A stretch of 64,000 bases of DNA, taken from Cladobotryum mycophilum (lineage: Eukaryota; Ascomycota; Sordariomycetes; Hypocreales; Hypocreaceae). Each line of letters opens with the position of its first letter. The stretch's first letter is position 1. The notes below the pieces were generated by a model. It had not been told where the DNA came from. It saw only the letters and a program-made list of their open reading frames with translations, and did no database searches. The stretch spans positions 1,488,001-1,552,000 of the forward strand of contig JAVFKD010000004.1 in assembly GCA_036429605.1 (NCBI GenBank), given 5' to 3'. Shown here one piece after another: positions 35,401-46,861 of the stretch. The translations under genes were made by a program, and so were the position numbers.

Positions 35401-37165
35401 AATAGCAGCAAGACAAAGACGCATAACGTGGTTCGCTATAGCTACATTGCATACGGACCGAACCTACCTTTGCCACGAGATGTTGCGACGAGACCTGGCT
35501 TATTGGGTTTTCTTTGTTGTTGAGCACTAGGTAGGTTTATGTAACTGATGCATCAGATTTTACATGGGGGCATGGTTGGTTCCATAACCTGGAACATGGG
35601 ATGAATGGCCGCGCAACAGCAGCAGCAGCAGCAGCGTTATAGACGCGCCCAAAGGTTACTTCCGCAACCGTTACCGTTGCCGGCATTTGCCACAACAGGC
35701 CACGATTCAGCTCTCGAGCCTCTGGTTTGCCAATGGATAGGAAACGCAACGGAATTACCGCAAGGGGTGGTTGTTTTCTTTTCTTCCCTTATAGGTACGT
35801 GTTTTCTGTTATAGGTAGGTACGTGCTAAGGTTTGGCCCTGCAAGCATGGATCCAATCTACAGTATTTTACGTTGCAGTTATTTCCAAGGTTCATGCTGT
35901 CTTGTCGTTGTGCGCGCCAATCGCATCGCTGCGTTCGGCTGCATGCAACGGGGACCAGGCATGGAAGGGCAACGTTTTGGCTCCGGCCTGATCCGGCAGA
36001 GCAAAGAGGGGCCAGCCATGGATGAGGAGGCAAAAAACTGGAATTGAATGAATGAATGAATGGATGGATGGATGGATGGACGGATGATGGATGGGCGGGG
36101 GCGTGCGAGGTTTTGTCTGGTTGGACGGCTATCTATCTTAGCATCGTTCGACAAAATCCATGGCATGGGTGGGGATTGGAGCACCCATGCATTGCATGCA
36201 GTGACGTTCCATCGACTCTCTGTGTGTTGCGCGCACCCGCCCCATGCGTCCCACCATCGACATCATACGTACACGGATACATGCATCATACATACGACGA
36301 CTTTTGTTAACAGTAGGTGCAGGTAGTAGTATTTTTTAATTTTTTTTTTTTTAATTCCCTCTTTCGGCCCACTGACGCCTTTGAGCGCATCGCATCACAT
36401 CGCATCGAATCCATCGGACGGACGACTCCAACGAGGAGAAGGAAAAAGTTTTTTAGCACTACACGACCATAACCATGGCCATCACCACCACCTACCTTAC
36501 CTGACTGAGTAGTACCTAGAACCTAGCTCTTTGGCACTTAGCAAAAGTTTGGAGAGCAACACTCCAAAAGAGAACCTACCTTTTGAGACCCCAAGGAGCC
36601 CCCCTCCAAAAAAGAGACAAGCCAATCCCTGGCCTGATGATACTGGTGACTGGTAACTGTACATCCACATCCACCGTCCAGAATTCCTCCGTCATGGTTC
36701 ACTCCCCCACTGGCCACTGTAGTATTGAATACCGTAATAGGGTACCTTTTTTTACCTTTTGTACCTCCCTAGTAGTGGTAGTAGGCTCATTGTTCCCTTG
36801 TTCGCCGTTGCAACTTGTTAGCTCTGCCGATTCAGGACCCCCGAGTGCTTCGTTACCTGCGGCAAATGCCCCTCCTCCTCCTCCCCTCACATCCTTAACC
36901 ATTTGAGTTGTTTCCTCCTCCCTTCCACCCTTTCTTTTATTCTTCTTTTTCTCTCTCTCTCACTCTCTTCATTACAGGTCTCTTCCAATATTCCATAAGC
37001 AAGAAAGGATCAAAAGCCAACATCCTTACCTTACCTAACCATCCTCCCTCCCTCCCACCCAAATATACAACCGCGCGCATCTTGCATCTTGCATCTTGCA
37101 TCTTCCCTACTCGGATATCTTACTGCCCCACCAAGTCCTCTTTCCCGTCCCATACAACAGACATC
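32490..37165. promoter_or_regulatory. 4.7-kb divergent spacer between hxk3 and dam1
   Basis: No gene could be supported in this unusually long spacer. It is full of simple-sequence tracts: GA and GT runs (33300-33360, 33555-33575), GGA/GGC-rich DNA (33500-33530), ATCC/GGAT repeats (34035-34070, 34200-34240, 36045-36095), CAC repeats (34830-34850), CAG repeats (35610-35635) and T-runs (36335-36352). TACCTA/TAGGTA words cluster at 34405-34425, 35810-35822 and 36490-36530. The last 250 bp before dam1 are pyrimidine-rich (CTCTCTCTC, CCCTCCCTCC), as is usual for a strong fungal core promoter and 5' UTR. Confidence 0.55.
36043..36096. repeat. GAAT/GGAT tetranucleotide repeat
   Basis: A run of GAAT units passing directly into GGAT units, in the hxk3-dam1 spacer. 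Confidence 0.9.
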
Positions 37166-38357
37166 ATGCGTTTGATTATCCGTGACGACTCTCTTGCTGC
37201 CAGCAGCTACGTCGCAAACTACATTGTCGACCGTATCAATGCCTTCCAGCCAACGCCCGAGAACCCCTTCGTTCTCGGCCTGCCTACTGGATCCAGTCCC
37301 ATCGGCGTCTACAAGGTCTTGGTCGAAAGGTACAAGGCCGGTTTTGTAAGTTTGCAAAACACCACAAAAAAAATCTCATGTGAGAAATGTGTGACGTAGC
37401 TGACCATCATACGTATTTGTTAGGTCTCTTTTGAAAATGTCATCACCTTCAACATGGACGAGTACGTCGGCATCCCGCGCGACCACTCCGAATCATACCA
37501 CACATTTATGTGGCATCACTTCTTCTCCCACGTAAACATCCACCCTTCCAACGTACACATTCTCAATGGTAATGCGCCCAACCTCGAGGCCGAGTGCGTC
37601 GCCTACGAAGACGCCATCAAGAAGTCGGGCGGCATCGACCTCTTCCTTGCCGGTATTGGCGAGGACGGTCACATTGCCTTCAACGAGCCCGGCTCCAGCT
37701 TGGCCAGCCGTACCCGTGTCAAGACTCTTGCCTATGACACCATCCTCGCCAACTCTCGATTCTTCGACCACGACATCAACAAGGTTCCCCGCATGGCCCT
37801 GACTGTCGGCGTGCAGACTGTCCTCGAGGCGAGGGAGGTTGTCGTCATCATTTTCGGCCAGCGCAAGTCCATTGCTCTTCAGAAGTGTATCGAGGACGGT
37901 GTCAACCACATGTGGACTCTTTCCAGTCTCCAGCTGCACCCTCACCCCATGATTGTTGTCGATGAGGATGCCACCGCTGAGCTAAAGGTCAAGACCGTCA
38001 AGGTACGTTCTCTCTATAAATGCAATCATGAGTTTTTCTTATACTGACCTCATAAAACAGTACTTCAAGAGTATCGAAAAGGTCGCCAAGGAGGCTGGAT
38101 TCGAGCAGATTCTCCCCTCCAAGGTCCGCACCGGCAACGGCCCCATTCCCCAGACCAGGGTCGACGAGGTCTCCTCCCCCACCATCCATGCCCCTCAGCC
38201 CACCACATCCCGCCTCCTCCGGGCCACTCCCGCCACTGAGTACCCCATCCGCTCCGTGTCTCCCGACCTGGTCCCCGATCGCATGGCCTCCCGTATTCCG
38301 GAGCCCAAGCTTAACGACAGACTAACCCCCAAGCCCGAGGAGCAGACTGTTGCCTAA
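37166..38357 (+). CDS. dam1: Glucosamine-6-phosphate deaminase
   Basis: Exons 37166-37345, 37424-38002 and 38061-38357 sum to 1056 nt, 351 residues, all in frame with GT-AG introns. The start MRLIIRDDSLAASSYVANYI is the classical NagB/GNPI N terminus. Other signatures: FVLGLPTGSSPIGVY (phosphate binding), TFNMDEYVGI with the catalytic Asp, AGIGEDGHIAFNEPGSS and RMALTVGVQTVLEAREVVVI. The enzyme converts glucosamine-6-phosphate to fructose-6-phosphate and ammonia, the last step of GlcNAc catabolism, in the cytosol. The C terminus carries about 85 extra Pro/Ser/Thr-rich residues beyond the core (from TRVDEVSSPTIHAPQP), probably disordered. It is divergent from hxk3. Confidence 0.95.
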
Positions 38358-38620
38358 AAAAGGCGAGGGTCCTGTGTGAATTTGCTTCCAAAAAATGAGA
38401 GAAGAGTGAGAGAAAAAAACTGGATAGTAGGACATTGTAGCATTAGTGTGCATTCTTTCGTTTTCATGACTTAGATAGACGAGTTTGGGGTTTTTTGTTT
38501 TTTATGGATTGAATTAAGATAGATACCAAAACAAAATGGTGCAAAAAGATGAACCTGTACAACAATAAATAAACAGTTGCAAGATTATTTCATTGGCGTA
38601 ATGTGAATCATTGGCAATTC

Positions 38621-38651
<31 letters not shown>

Positions 38652-40058
38652 TTCGTGATGGTGTTTTGCTTCGTATTCACCTGAAGAATGAAAATACGAG
38701 AATTTGATCAGTCACAAGAACAATTCATGAGTGCCTTTTGAAACAGACACTCTTTAATCTACCTCAAGTTTACCAGACACGAGTTATATTACTTTACATA
38801 AGTTAACTTGTTACTTTATCAAGGGATTGAACATGAATGAACACTGAATCAAGTAAACAAACTCGTCCTTATTCCTTCTTCTAATTTCTCTTGCAAGTAC
38901 ATGGCTCCCTATGTTTCTGTCTGCTTATTTTTTATTTCTTTTTTTCAATTTCTCCTCTATTCTTCTTGTCTGATTCATCATTCATCATAAGCTCTCGTTT
39001 CGTGCTTTTGTTTCCCTCCCGCGTCCAACAACTTTTATTCATTGTCTAAATGTTTACCTACCCTGGACATCTCCCAACTTCTCAAGCACCCCCACCCATC
39101 TCTCTCACGCGGATAGTAGTGATAATTAGATGATTAAACAGCATGCTCACATGCAAGTATGCATGAAAACAAAAACCCCTACATGACGCGAACATGTTGC
39201 AATAGAACGACATTGGTTCATTCATGTGTGTTGTGCAAGGTAAGGGGGCATTCCCTGACAGTGAATATGGAAAAAGGTGGAACCCCCTTGCGGCCCCAAC
39301 ATGGAATTTGCTGCGACGTTACGTACGAACGTGATCACATTCTGCCGAATGCTCATGGGAGCACATTTCCCCTGTTATTTCGTTTAGATATTAAAAGAGT
39401 TCCAAAGGAGCAATTGTTCCGATGGAACATGCATGTCCAGCTGGACCGCACATCTCTTATCACAAGCTCCTCTTTAGAAAGGTGTATAAATAACCCTAGT
39501 AATATTGTCATGCTTAATTAAGTAAGTTATAAATAAAAGTGTATGCCCTTGATAGTTCATTTGGTAGCCAGCTCAGGTAGGCATTCTCGTGATATTGAAT
39601 CGATAAGTTTCGAAATGAAGCTTATATTCTCGTCATGGAAATACGATCCTGATCTTGAAGCTACTAGGTAGGTGATCACTATCTGCTCATCTTGCACCTT
39701 TCACCTACTCTCCCGAAGGTACTAGGTATCAAGGTTGTATGAATAGAAGCAAGAAACCCAAGACATGTTTTGACACGCAATGCTTTATAAACGAAAAAAA
39801 CATCCTATTTATTTCATAAAATGACACGTGAGAAGCAAGAAACCCCAACGCTGAGTGAGTTACTAAACAAGAAAAAGAATTGCTAGGAAATGATTGACTG
39901 GAGAAATCCTCCCTCCTCCCCCCCCAAAAAAAAGAAAAAAGGAAAAGGAAAAAAAAGGAATGAAGAAAAAAGGGAATGCTAAAGGAAACATATAAGATGT
40001 ATGCTTGTACAGATGATAATGATGTATGAGTTAACCAAGAAAAGGAAAAAAAAGATGT
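38358..40058. other. Intergenic, no supported gene
   Basis: 1.7 kb between the convergent ends of dam1 and the F-box/ankyrin gene. It holds a GT dinucleotide repeat (38621-38654), AT-rich and pyrimidine-rich tracts (38930-39010) and an A/G-rich stretch (39900-40060). A 120-codon frame at 39159-39521 lacks any motif and was not called. Confidence 0.5.
38621..38654. repeat. GT dinucleotide microsatellite
   Basis: GT repeat, broken once by TA, in the 3' flank of dam1. Confidence 0.95.
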
Positions 40059-41825
40059 CTATCCGTTGGACGATGTGTGAGTTTTTTCTTCCGCTCCGAT
40101 ATATGTGCTTCTTCCCACTTTCAATCTACGCCAAAAGGAACCGCGACTCTTGGTCGCCTGCTTAATTTTCTCACCACTGTTCGTCTTGGTCGCGCCGGCA
40201 TGCTCCGTAAGCAACTTGATGCTGCGATGCAGACCCTTTGCCGACGTCCACGAGCCGACCAGCCATGGATACCTGCTCTCCGGGTCTGCGTCAATCTCCT
40301 CGCAGTCGAGCATCAGTCTGATAAGTGTGTCGTCGTTGCTCGCAAAGGTGAGCGGTATGCGCCTGCCCTTGTATTTCTTGCGGGCGTCCATCTGGGCGGA
40401 GAAGAGGAAGAGCTTGATGCTGCCCTCGAGGCGCTGGGTGGCCCAGGTGAGGAGGGTTTGATCCTGGTTATCCTTTGAGTGCTTGTCGACCCTGTTGCAT
40501 TCTATGAGTAACTTGGTGGTGTTGTGTCTGCGGGCGGAGACTGATAGCCAGAGTGGTGTCCAGCCATCTTTATCTTTTATATTGGCATCCACTCCGGGGA
40601 AATCTAGCAGCAAGGCGACGGCTTTATCATGGCCCTTGTATGCAGCAAGGGCCAATGCCGTCCGGCCATCTCTGTCTTTCGCATTGGCATCGACTTTTCC
40701 CGATGCAAGCAGCAACTCGACGGTCTCGCTATGACCATTTTCAGCCGCCCATATAAGAGGCGACTTGCCTCTGTCATCGCGCGAGTCCACGGAAATCGCG
40801 CCAGAGCTCAGCAACAACTCCACCACGCCGCGGTGACCGGCGCAGGCAGCCCACGACAGAGGCGTCCTACCGTCTCTGTCCCGGGAGTCGATCTTGACGT
40901 TTTTCCGGTGGAGGAGCAGGTTGACCGCTTTTGTCTTGCCGGCAAAGGCGGCGAGTGAGATTGGCGTCCGACTGCAGTGATTCTCCTTGTTGACGTCTAC
41001 TTTGTCCGAGCTTAGCAGTACTCGAACGGCGGCCTCGTGTCCTTCCTCTGCGGCTTTCGAGAGTGGCGTCCATTGAAACATGTCGCCAGCGTTGGCATCG
41101 ACCTTCTCATCATTGAGAAGCAGCTCGACGGCTCGATGGTGCCCGCACTCGGCCGCTAGCGAGAGTGACGTTTGATGCCTGTCGTCCTTGGCATTGACGT
41201 CGACCTTGCCCGAATCCAAGAGTAGCTTGACGACGGCATCGTGTCCCATACAGGCGGCCCATTGCAGCGGTGTCCTGCGCCGCCTTGCCTGAGTCCGGGG
41301 ATCGACCTGCACACGGTCGCAATTCAGCAGCATCTGGACAACATTGTCGTGACCGTGCTGCGCAGCCCACGTGAGGGCCGTCCACCCGCGATAAGTCCAG
41401 TGCTCGTCTACATCACGATCCAAGTTCACATCGACACCTTCAACCAATAGCAGTTGCTTCACTAGCCATGCATGCCCTTCCTTGGCCGCCTGCCTAAGAG
41501 AGCGAGACACCGTCTCCGTAGAGTCCGGATTGATGGCGCCCGCATCTATCGCCAATTTCACGGTCCTCTCCTGTCCCTTGGTTGCGGCCCACAGCAGCGC
41601 AGACGAGGCGGATTGACGGGCATTTCTCGCATACAAATAAGGATTGCACAAATGATAAAGACGCAGGTTCGCTTGAGACAGGGCGTTGATGTCCCCCTCA
41701 GACGCTAAAAACTCGAGTACTGATAGAATCGTTTCATTGGGAAGACGGAGGATCATCTCTTTGGCATGGCCACCTCGCCTCTCACTCTGTTCCCTCTTGG
41801 AGGGGGGGAAAGCGGTGTCTAGCAA
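40059..41825 (-). CDS. F-box-like / ankyrin-repeat protein
   Basis: A single uninterrupted frame of 588 residues. MILRLPNETILSVLEFLASE followed by GDINALSQANLRLYHLCNPY is a typical fungal F-box-like start; about a dozen ankyrin repeats follow (for example GWTALTWAAQHGHDNVVQML, RTPLSWAACAGHRGVVELLL, GRTALALAAYKGHDKAVALL), degenerating near residue 470, with a basic, Ser/Lys-rich tail. F-box proteins bind Skp1 and deliver targets held by the repeats to SCF ubiquitin ligase. Translation may begin at 41825 (MLDTAFPPSK) or at the internal Met 24 (MILRL). The gene sits inside the GlcNAc cluster, between dam1 and ron1, with no known role there. Confidence 0.85.
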   Translation of the reverse strand: MLDTAFPPSKREQSERRGGHAKEMILRLPNETILSVLEFLASEGDINALSQANLRLYHLCNPYLYARNARQSASSALLWAATKGQERTVKLAIDAGAINPDSTETVSRSLRQAAKEGHAWLVKQLLLVEGVDVNLDRDVDEHWTYRGWTALTWAAQHGHDNVVQMLLNCDRVQVDPRTQARRRRTPLQWAACMGHDAVVKLLLDSGKVDVNAKDDRHQTSLSLAAECGHHRAVELLLNDEKVDANAGDMFQWTPLSKAAEEGHEAAVRVLLSSDKVDVNKENHCSRTPISLAAFAGKTKAVNLLLHRKNVKIDSRDRDGRTPLSWAACAGHRGVVELLLSSGAISVDSRDDRGKSPLIWAAENGHSETVELLLASGKVDANAKDRDGRTALALAAYKGHDKAVALLLDFPGVDANIKDKDGWTPLWLSVSARRHNTTKLLIECNRVDKHSKDNQDQTLLTWATQRLEGSIKLFLFSAQMDARKKYKGRRIPLTFASNDDTLIRLMLDCEEIDADPESRYPWLVGSWTSAKGLHRSIKLLTEHAGATKTNSGEKIKQATKSRGSFWRRLKVGRSTYIGAEEKTHTSSNG

Positions 41826-42870
41826 AAGGGAAGAGCGCTCAACTCGAATTCGCGACTTGTCTTTTCTTTGTCGCAGATGTCGGCGATAGAAAGCTCAGCG
41901 CTGATGTATATTACATAAGCTATAAGATGATAATAAGAGCGAATGGGGGGACTGTAAGTGGTTAAATCAAAAAGAGAGGACACCATACAATGTCTAAGCA
42001 ATTAATTAAAGAAACGCGTGCAATTGAAACAGAATCGACGTCGAAACAACTGGCTCTGACAACTTGCCTAGGCAAGGTGACACGGATGATATTTAGTCCA
42101 TGCTGACACTAAAAGGGGCCCCTGGCAAGGCTAAGCTGAATCGGCATTCTGTTCTAAATGCCGAACCTTGCCGCCTCTTTTACGCGACTCGCAAATCCTG
42201 CCCATCGCGCTCAAAGCATCGAATGAAGATAAAGCGATGGGCATTGGTGACGTCTTTGATATTTTCATGTGGTCAAATGTATGTGTAGGTAGGCAACCCG
42301 TATTTATCAACTACGATGTCTTATCAAAACTCATGAGAGACTCACCGGCTCTGTCTGGACACATTATCCGTCTGACACATGCAAACATCACAAGCAGCTG
42401 TAGGAGACTGGTAAAAAGGGCATGATCATCTGCCAACATCCTTATTTCTGTACTACCTCATCATCATTCATCTTTTCCAAAGCGAGCGAACATAACCGGT
42501 CGCTGCCGCCAGCGCCCAATATGTCAGCCCCGATGAAGACTCCCAAAAACAAAGACAAACGATGCGCAAAAATATCCACCCATCAAAAACGTCGCACTAG
42601 ATAAACACACACGAATAAGAAGAAAGAAAGAAAGAAAGAAAGAATGAAAATCCCGGGGTATAAAGGCCCAACTTTGTCCCAAGCCCGTGTCGTATGACCA
42701 ACAAGAAAACACCCTCAAGTAGGCAGATTTGGTGGGAAATTTTGAAAGTAGTTGTCGCATATATCTTACAAACGCGACCAATCCAGCGAATATGGCGTCA
42801 TGATTCATTAAAACACATTCCTGGAAGGGACGCGCTGATTGTGAAATCGTCTGGCGGATTCGACATGCTC
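41826..42870. other. Intergenic, no supported gene
   Basis: About 1 kb between the F-box/ankyrin gene start and the ron1 stop. It includes a GAAA tetranucleotide repeat (42620-42645). It should contain the F-box gene promoter and the ron1 3' UTR. Confidence 0.5.
42620..42645. repeat. GAAA tetranucleotide microsatellite
   Basis: About six tandem GAAA units downstream of ron1. Confidence 0.9.
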
Positions 42871-44610
42871 TCAGTCGGCTGCGAAATAGCGTTTCGATTT
42901 GCTCCTGATCTGTTGAGCTTTGAACTCGGCCGGTACGATTGTATGATGAACGATGTGTGGTCTGTAAACAGCATCGACGGGAGGCATCCTGCATACTTGT
43001 TAGAATTTACCGTGACATAAATCGTGAGTATCAAGGCGTTTCTAAACTTACCAATCATCCACACTGAGAGGGAAATACTCGTAGAGAAGATCAGTCTCTT
43101 CGGCCGGGCTGTTTGCAGCGTTCTGGCCGTTGACTGGATGAATCTTGCTCAACTGAGGGCTCTGCAGCTCTGCGCTCGACCGATTGGGGCTCTTTTCGTC
43201 TTCCGATAGTGATAGGTTTATAGGGACCGCCGTATTCTGCTTGGAGAATGAGTTGTGGTGCATATGGCCAAGTTTTGCGTGATTCGACTCTGGAGACCAT
43301 GTCGGGATTGGCGGCTTCGGGACTGAAGACGAAATAGCCATCCTCTTCGCCGGATGTGGACTTTGATTTGGCTGAGCAACGGGTTGCGGAGTAGCCCAAT
43401 CATTGCCCTGGTTGATATGGTCAGTTCCAGTCGTCGTCAAGATGTCCATGGATGTTGTGCATACCGGAGTGCCCCCGACGGGTTGATATCTTTGCAGGTT
43501 GGGCTGTAAGGTGTCGCGCTCCGACTTGACGCTTGCATTGTCCGAGCCTGATGTGTTCTTTCTGTCGATTATTGACCTCTTTTCGCCCGTCAGAGGGACA
43601 TCTTTTCGGCTATCGAAATTTCGCGGGCTCCGGCCTCGAACAATAACTGGACCCGACTGAATCTCGGCGATTTTTATGATCTCTCCCGATTTCGCCTTAC
43701 CTAGCAAGTTGATTTGCACGACATAGTGCTGCTGTAAACCTTTCCTCCGTCCATTATTGGCCGTTGCGTGCTTGAATTGCAGTCGCTTCCAAGAAACCGG
43801 TAGCGAAATTCGGTTTGCGTCTAGCTCCTGGCCAGAAGAAAGATCCAAGACAAGGCTGGGCGGAGACGAGGTAACCTTGGTCTCTTCCGCCACTTGTGGG
43901 TTTGAGCTCTTCCAAGGTATTGATATAATTTCGGTAATTTTGCCCTCGATCGATTCCATGGCCGATATGGAGGCCGAAAGTTCTATAATGGGCATTTGCC
44001 GTCCCTGTTCGTCGACAATGTGTGAAATCACTCGAGGCAGAGTAATCTGTCCGGAGCATTGCCAGAGGTTGCGCCGATAGCACGTCAACTCCAGCGGCCT
44101 CCCGCTTGTCTCTCCGCCAAAGACATCTTCAGCGACAAAGAACATGCCATAGAGTTCGGCGGACATATTGACCTCGGCAAATTTTCCCGAGTCGTTGACT
44201 ACTGTCGCATTCATAATAGGGTCGGAGAAGCCCAGCAGTTTGTTATCAAGCTCTTGCGGCGACGTCTCATCGTGGATGGTATCTTGGTGAGGCGTAGGCT
44301 CAAATGGACGAGTGGAGTAGGAAAAGGGATCCTCGAATGTCGAGGTAAAATGGTCGAAGTCGTAGTTTGGCGTAAAGGGAAGTGGCGCGAGGGCGCTGCC
44401 GTCGCTATTCGCACATTGAGCAGTTAGTTTTTATCCAAGGGCAAAACGGCAGCAGTGGATGAAGCCTTACAGCAGCGACTCATCAAAACCGAGCTCATGG
44501 TCGAACGTGTCCATGCCGATGGGCTGTCCAGAGGCATGATTCAACCCCATCGCATCGTTTGGTGCAGTTGGAGCGGCCGTCATGGCCGGCATGGAGTTGA
44601 AGGCGGCCAT
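42871..44610 (-). CDS. ron1: Ndt80/PhoG-family transcription factor (Ron1-like)
   Basis: Exons 44610-44471, 44404-43052 and 42988-42871 sum to 1611 nt, 536 residues. The middle third is an NDT80/PhoG DNA-binding domain, about residues 118-312: VNMSAELYGMFFVAEDVF, LELTCYRRNLWQCSGQITLP, ISLPVSWKRLQFKHATANNG, RRKGLQQHYVVQINLLGK and the basic GPVIVRGRSPRNFD end. A Ser/Pro/Gln-rich region follows. The last intron begins exactly where a stop would otherwise appear (GATTG/GTAAGT); splicing continues with WMPPVDAVYRPHIV and ends KRYFAAD. In T. reesei the regulator of this type within the cluster is needed for growth on GlcNAc. The start Met (MAAFNSMPAM) is the best in-frame ATG; an upstream exon cannot be excluded because an AG acceptor precedes it. 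Confidence 0.88.
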
Positions 44611-45022
44611 GCTGTCCAGCCCACCATCAGCACCGCATTGAATCGCACTAGGTCAGCGCAAGTGTCGGACGTTGTCTCGCAGCAGTGGGAACGAAGCAGA
44701 TGTGTCGATCAAGTTTTCAAGTTTGTCGGGTGGGTGACAGGATGACAAGATGACGAGCGCAAATTATGATAGCGCAGCAAACAGGTAGGTATGTAGAGTA
44801 GTTCACGGCAAACGGATGGGGTGGTTCTCGGTCAGGGTCAAGGCAAAACAAACCCCCTCGTCGTGTGGAAGGACAAAAGATGGAGAAGATGATGGGGTCC
44901 TACGGAGTATGTACTAAGGTACAGCTAAAACAGTACCGAAAGGACCGACACGGAGTTGGAAGGGCTCCAGGGCTGTGCTGGTTGTGGTTGCTCACTCGTT
45001 CGCTCACTGAAAATCCATGGTT

Positions 45023-45058
45023 CAAGTGCCAAGTGCTAAGTGCTCAGTGCTCAGTGCT
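45023..45058 (+). repeat. Five tandem heptamers (YAAGTGC/TCAGTGC)
   Basis: Consecutive units CAAGTGC, CAAGTGC, TAAGTGC, TCAGTGC, TCAGTGC, about 400 bp upstream of the ron1 start. Confidence 0.85.
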
Positions 45059-45366
45059 TTTACCGCACCGTCCACACAAACCTGCACGCTGCTGGCCGTT
45101 TCTAGTTATCTAAACCCCCCGTCCACTAATGCAATTGGCTGCCCCGTTGGGTGGAGGGCACTTGGTGGCGGGCTGGGGTCAGCGGCCCTTGGAAACTGGG
45201 GCACTTGGGGTAGCACTACTACTAAGGTAGGTATCTCTTATGGGCGTAGTGAGCCATTCGTCACTATGAGAAGATCCGGAGATACATCCATCCACCCATC
45301 CACCCATCCAATTCAGTCCATGGGTTCTGCGCGCCAACAAGCTTGCAAGCCAAGGGAGGAGAAGGA

Positions 45367-45393
45367 GAAGAAAGAAAGAAAGAAAGAAAGAAA
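45367..45393. repeat. GAAA tetranucleotide microsatellite
   Basis: About six GAAA units in the ron1-dac1 spacer. Confidence 0.9.
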
Positions 45394-46861
45394 ATCAAAC
45401 TAGAGCCGTCACAAGGCGCATGGCGTCAACCAAACAGAGGAGGTCGTTTGTTCGGTTGTCCCTCTTGCGATGCCCTTAATTTGCCGCTTATTAGTCGTGC
45501 ATGATGAGTGGCCCGAATAGTGGCTCTGATAGCGAATTATCATGGTTTCCTGCTTCTGCGGTCCCGGCATAAGATGCTACCTCCTATAGCACGGGTGGTG
45601 GTGCTGGGGCAATACTGAAGAGAGCCCACTGTAACGCATCATTATGTCATCCATGTCTTGCTGGAGCATCTCATCTGCATACAAAATGTCTGAGTTTCCT
45701 TGCTCGCTCGCTACCGCGCAAAGGGACGAACACACACAAGCAATTGGCTCGGCGGTATATCGCTAATTGAAAAAGAAAAGAAAATTGGAACCAGCCTTGC
45801 TTAGAGATGAGTCGAATCGCTGTTGGCGTCGCGACATCGGCTGACACTGCGCCATGAAATTCAAGACCTGCGCAGCTATATGTATAATACAGCTTTATTA
45901 TTAGACATTTCATATAGCAAACTGTCAAAGAGCAGCGCGCCCCGACTCGTATCCCCTTTTATGAATCTTGAGTCAGTATGGAGTGCCCCCCGACTACCTA
46001 CCTACTAAGTAGATATAACAATTTTACTAGGAGTAGTACTCCGTAGCTGGCAACAAACAAACAAAACACGATGGCGTACAAAACATTCAGCTCCCCCGTC
46101 TTCAATGATAATGCCAAGTTGCCAAGTCGTCGCAACGCCATAAACGGCCTCGTCTAGAGGCTTGTGACTTCTCGTTCTAGAAGCCGCCGCCGATGCAAGG
46201 CCCATGATTGCTTGCGGAGTTGTTATAACCGATACCTTGGGATACGACGACCCTTGTGCAGGTTTCAACGCAATACAGGTACTTCGGAGTACCCGCTGTG
46301 CCAATCCGTTAATCTGCAGCGTGGCGCGCCACCATTGAACAAAATGTCTCAAACGCCATGTGAAGGAGTGTTGGGAGACATCGCTGTTGTCATGATGAAC
46401 AATTTAGATGACAACTCCACAAGTTTTCATCTGACGGATGTGAGGATTCTCGTTGGTTGTTTCCCTCTTTATTTTCTTTTTCTTTTTCATAAATTCCCCA
46501 GATTCAGCTAGCCTCGCCTCCTTTTGTTGTCCGCTAGATCCTCTGCAGGGCTTTCGTAGGCTGTCGCAGAGCCCCGACGTGCCGTAATTCTCGGATCGCG
46601 ACATGAAAGTCATCTATAAATATGTATGCTTATTTCATTCAATATGACAATCATTTGTCCTAGACGCCTAATATGTACAATAATGATACTTCAAGTCGCC
46701 CTTTTTGCAGTTTCCAACAACTTCTCTATGATGCTTGCTTTTCTGCTGGTATGTTTATGTTCTTCTCCATTGGCGCCTTATTGACGAGTCGTTTCCAAGC
46801 TCTTCGGCTTGTTTTGCTTTCCGCTGCCACCGGCAATTTCCTTGGGATACTCCGTATCGAC

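Larger units (their letters stand above)
44611..46861. other. Intergenic, ron1 promoter and dac1 3' flank
   Basis: 2.25 kb without a supportable gene. It has tandem AAGTGC-type heptamers (45023-45058), an ATCC/ACCC repeat (45280-45310), a GAAA repeat (45367-45393) and several TACCTA/TAGGTA words. Small open frames lack motifs. Confidence 0.5.

Noticed and set aside
35605..35814. Open frame with a polyglutamine run
   Set aside because: The run is a CAG microsatellite inside a spacer full of simple repeats; no conserved sequence follows it.
39159..39521. 120-codon plus-strand frame between dam1 and the F-box gene
   Set aside because: No recognisable motif; lies in AT-rich convergent 3' flank.
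40077..41708. Several plus-strand frames opposite the F-box/ankyrin gene
   Set aside because: Shadows of the GC-rich ankyrin codons; no motif or plausible start context.
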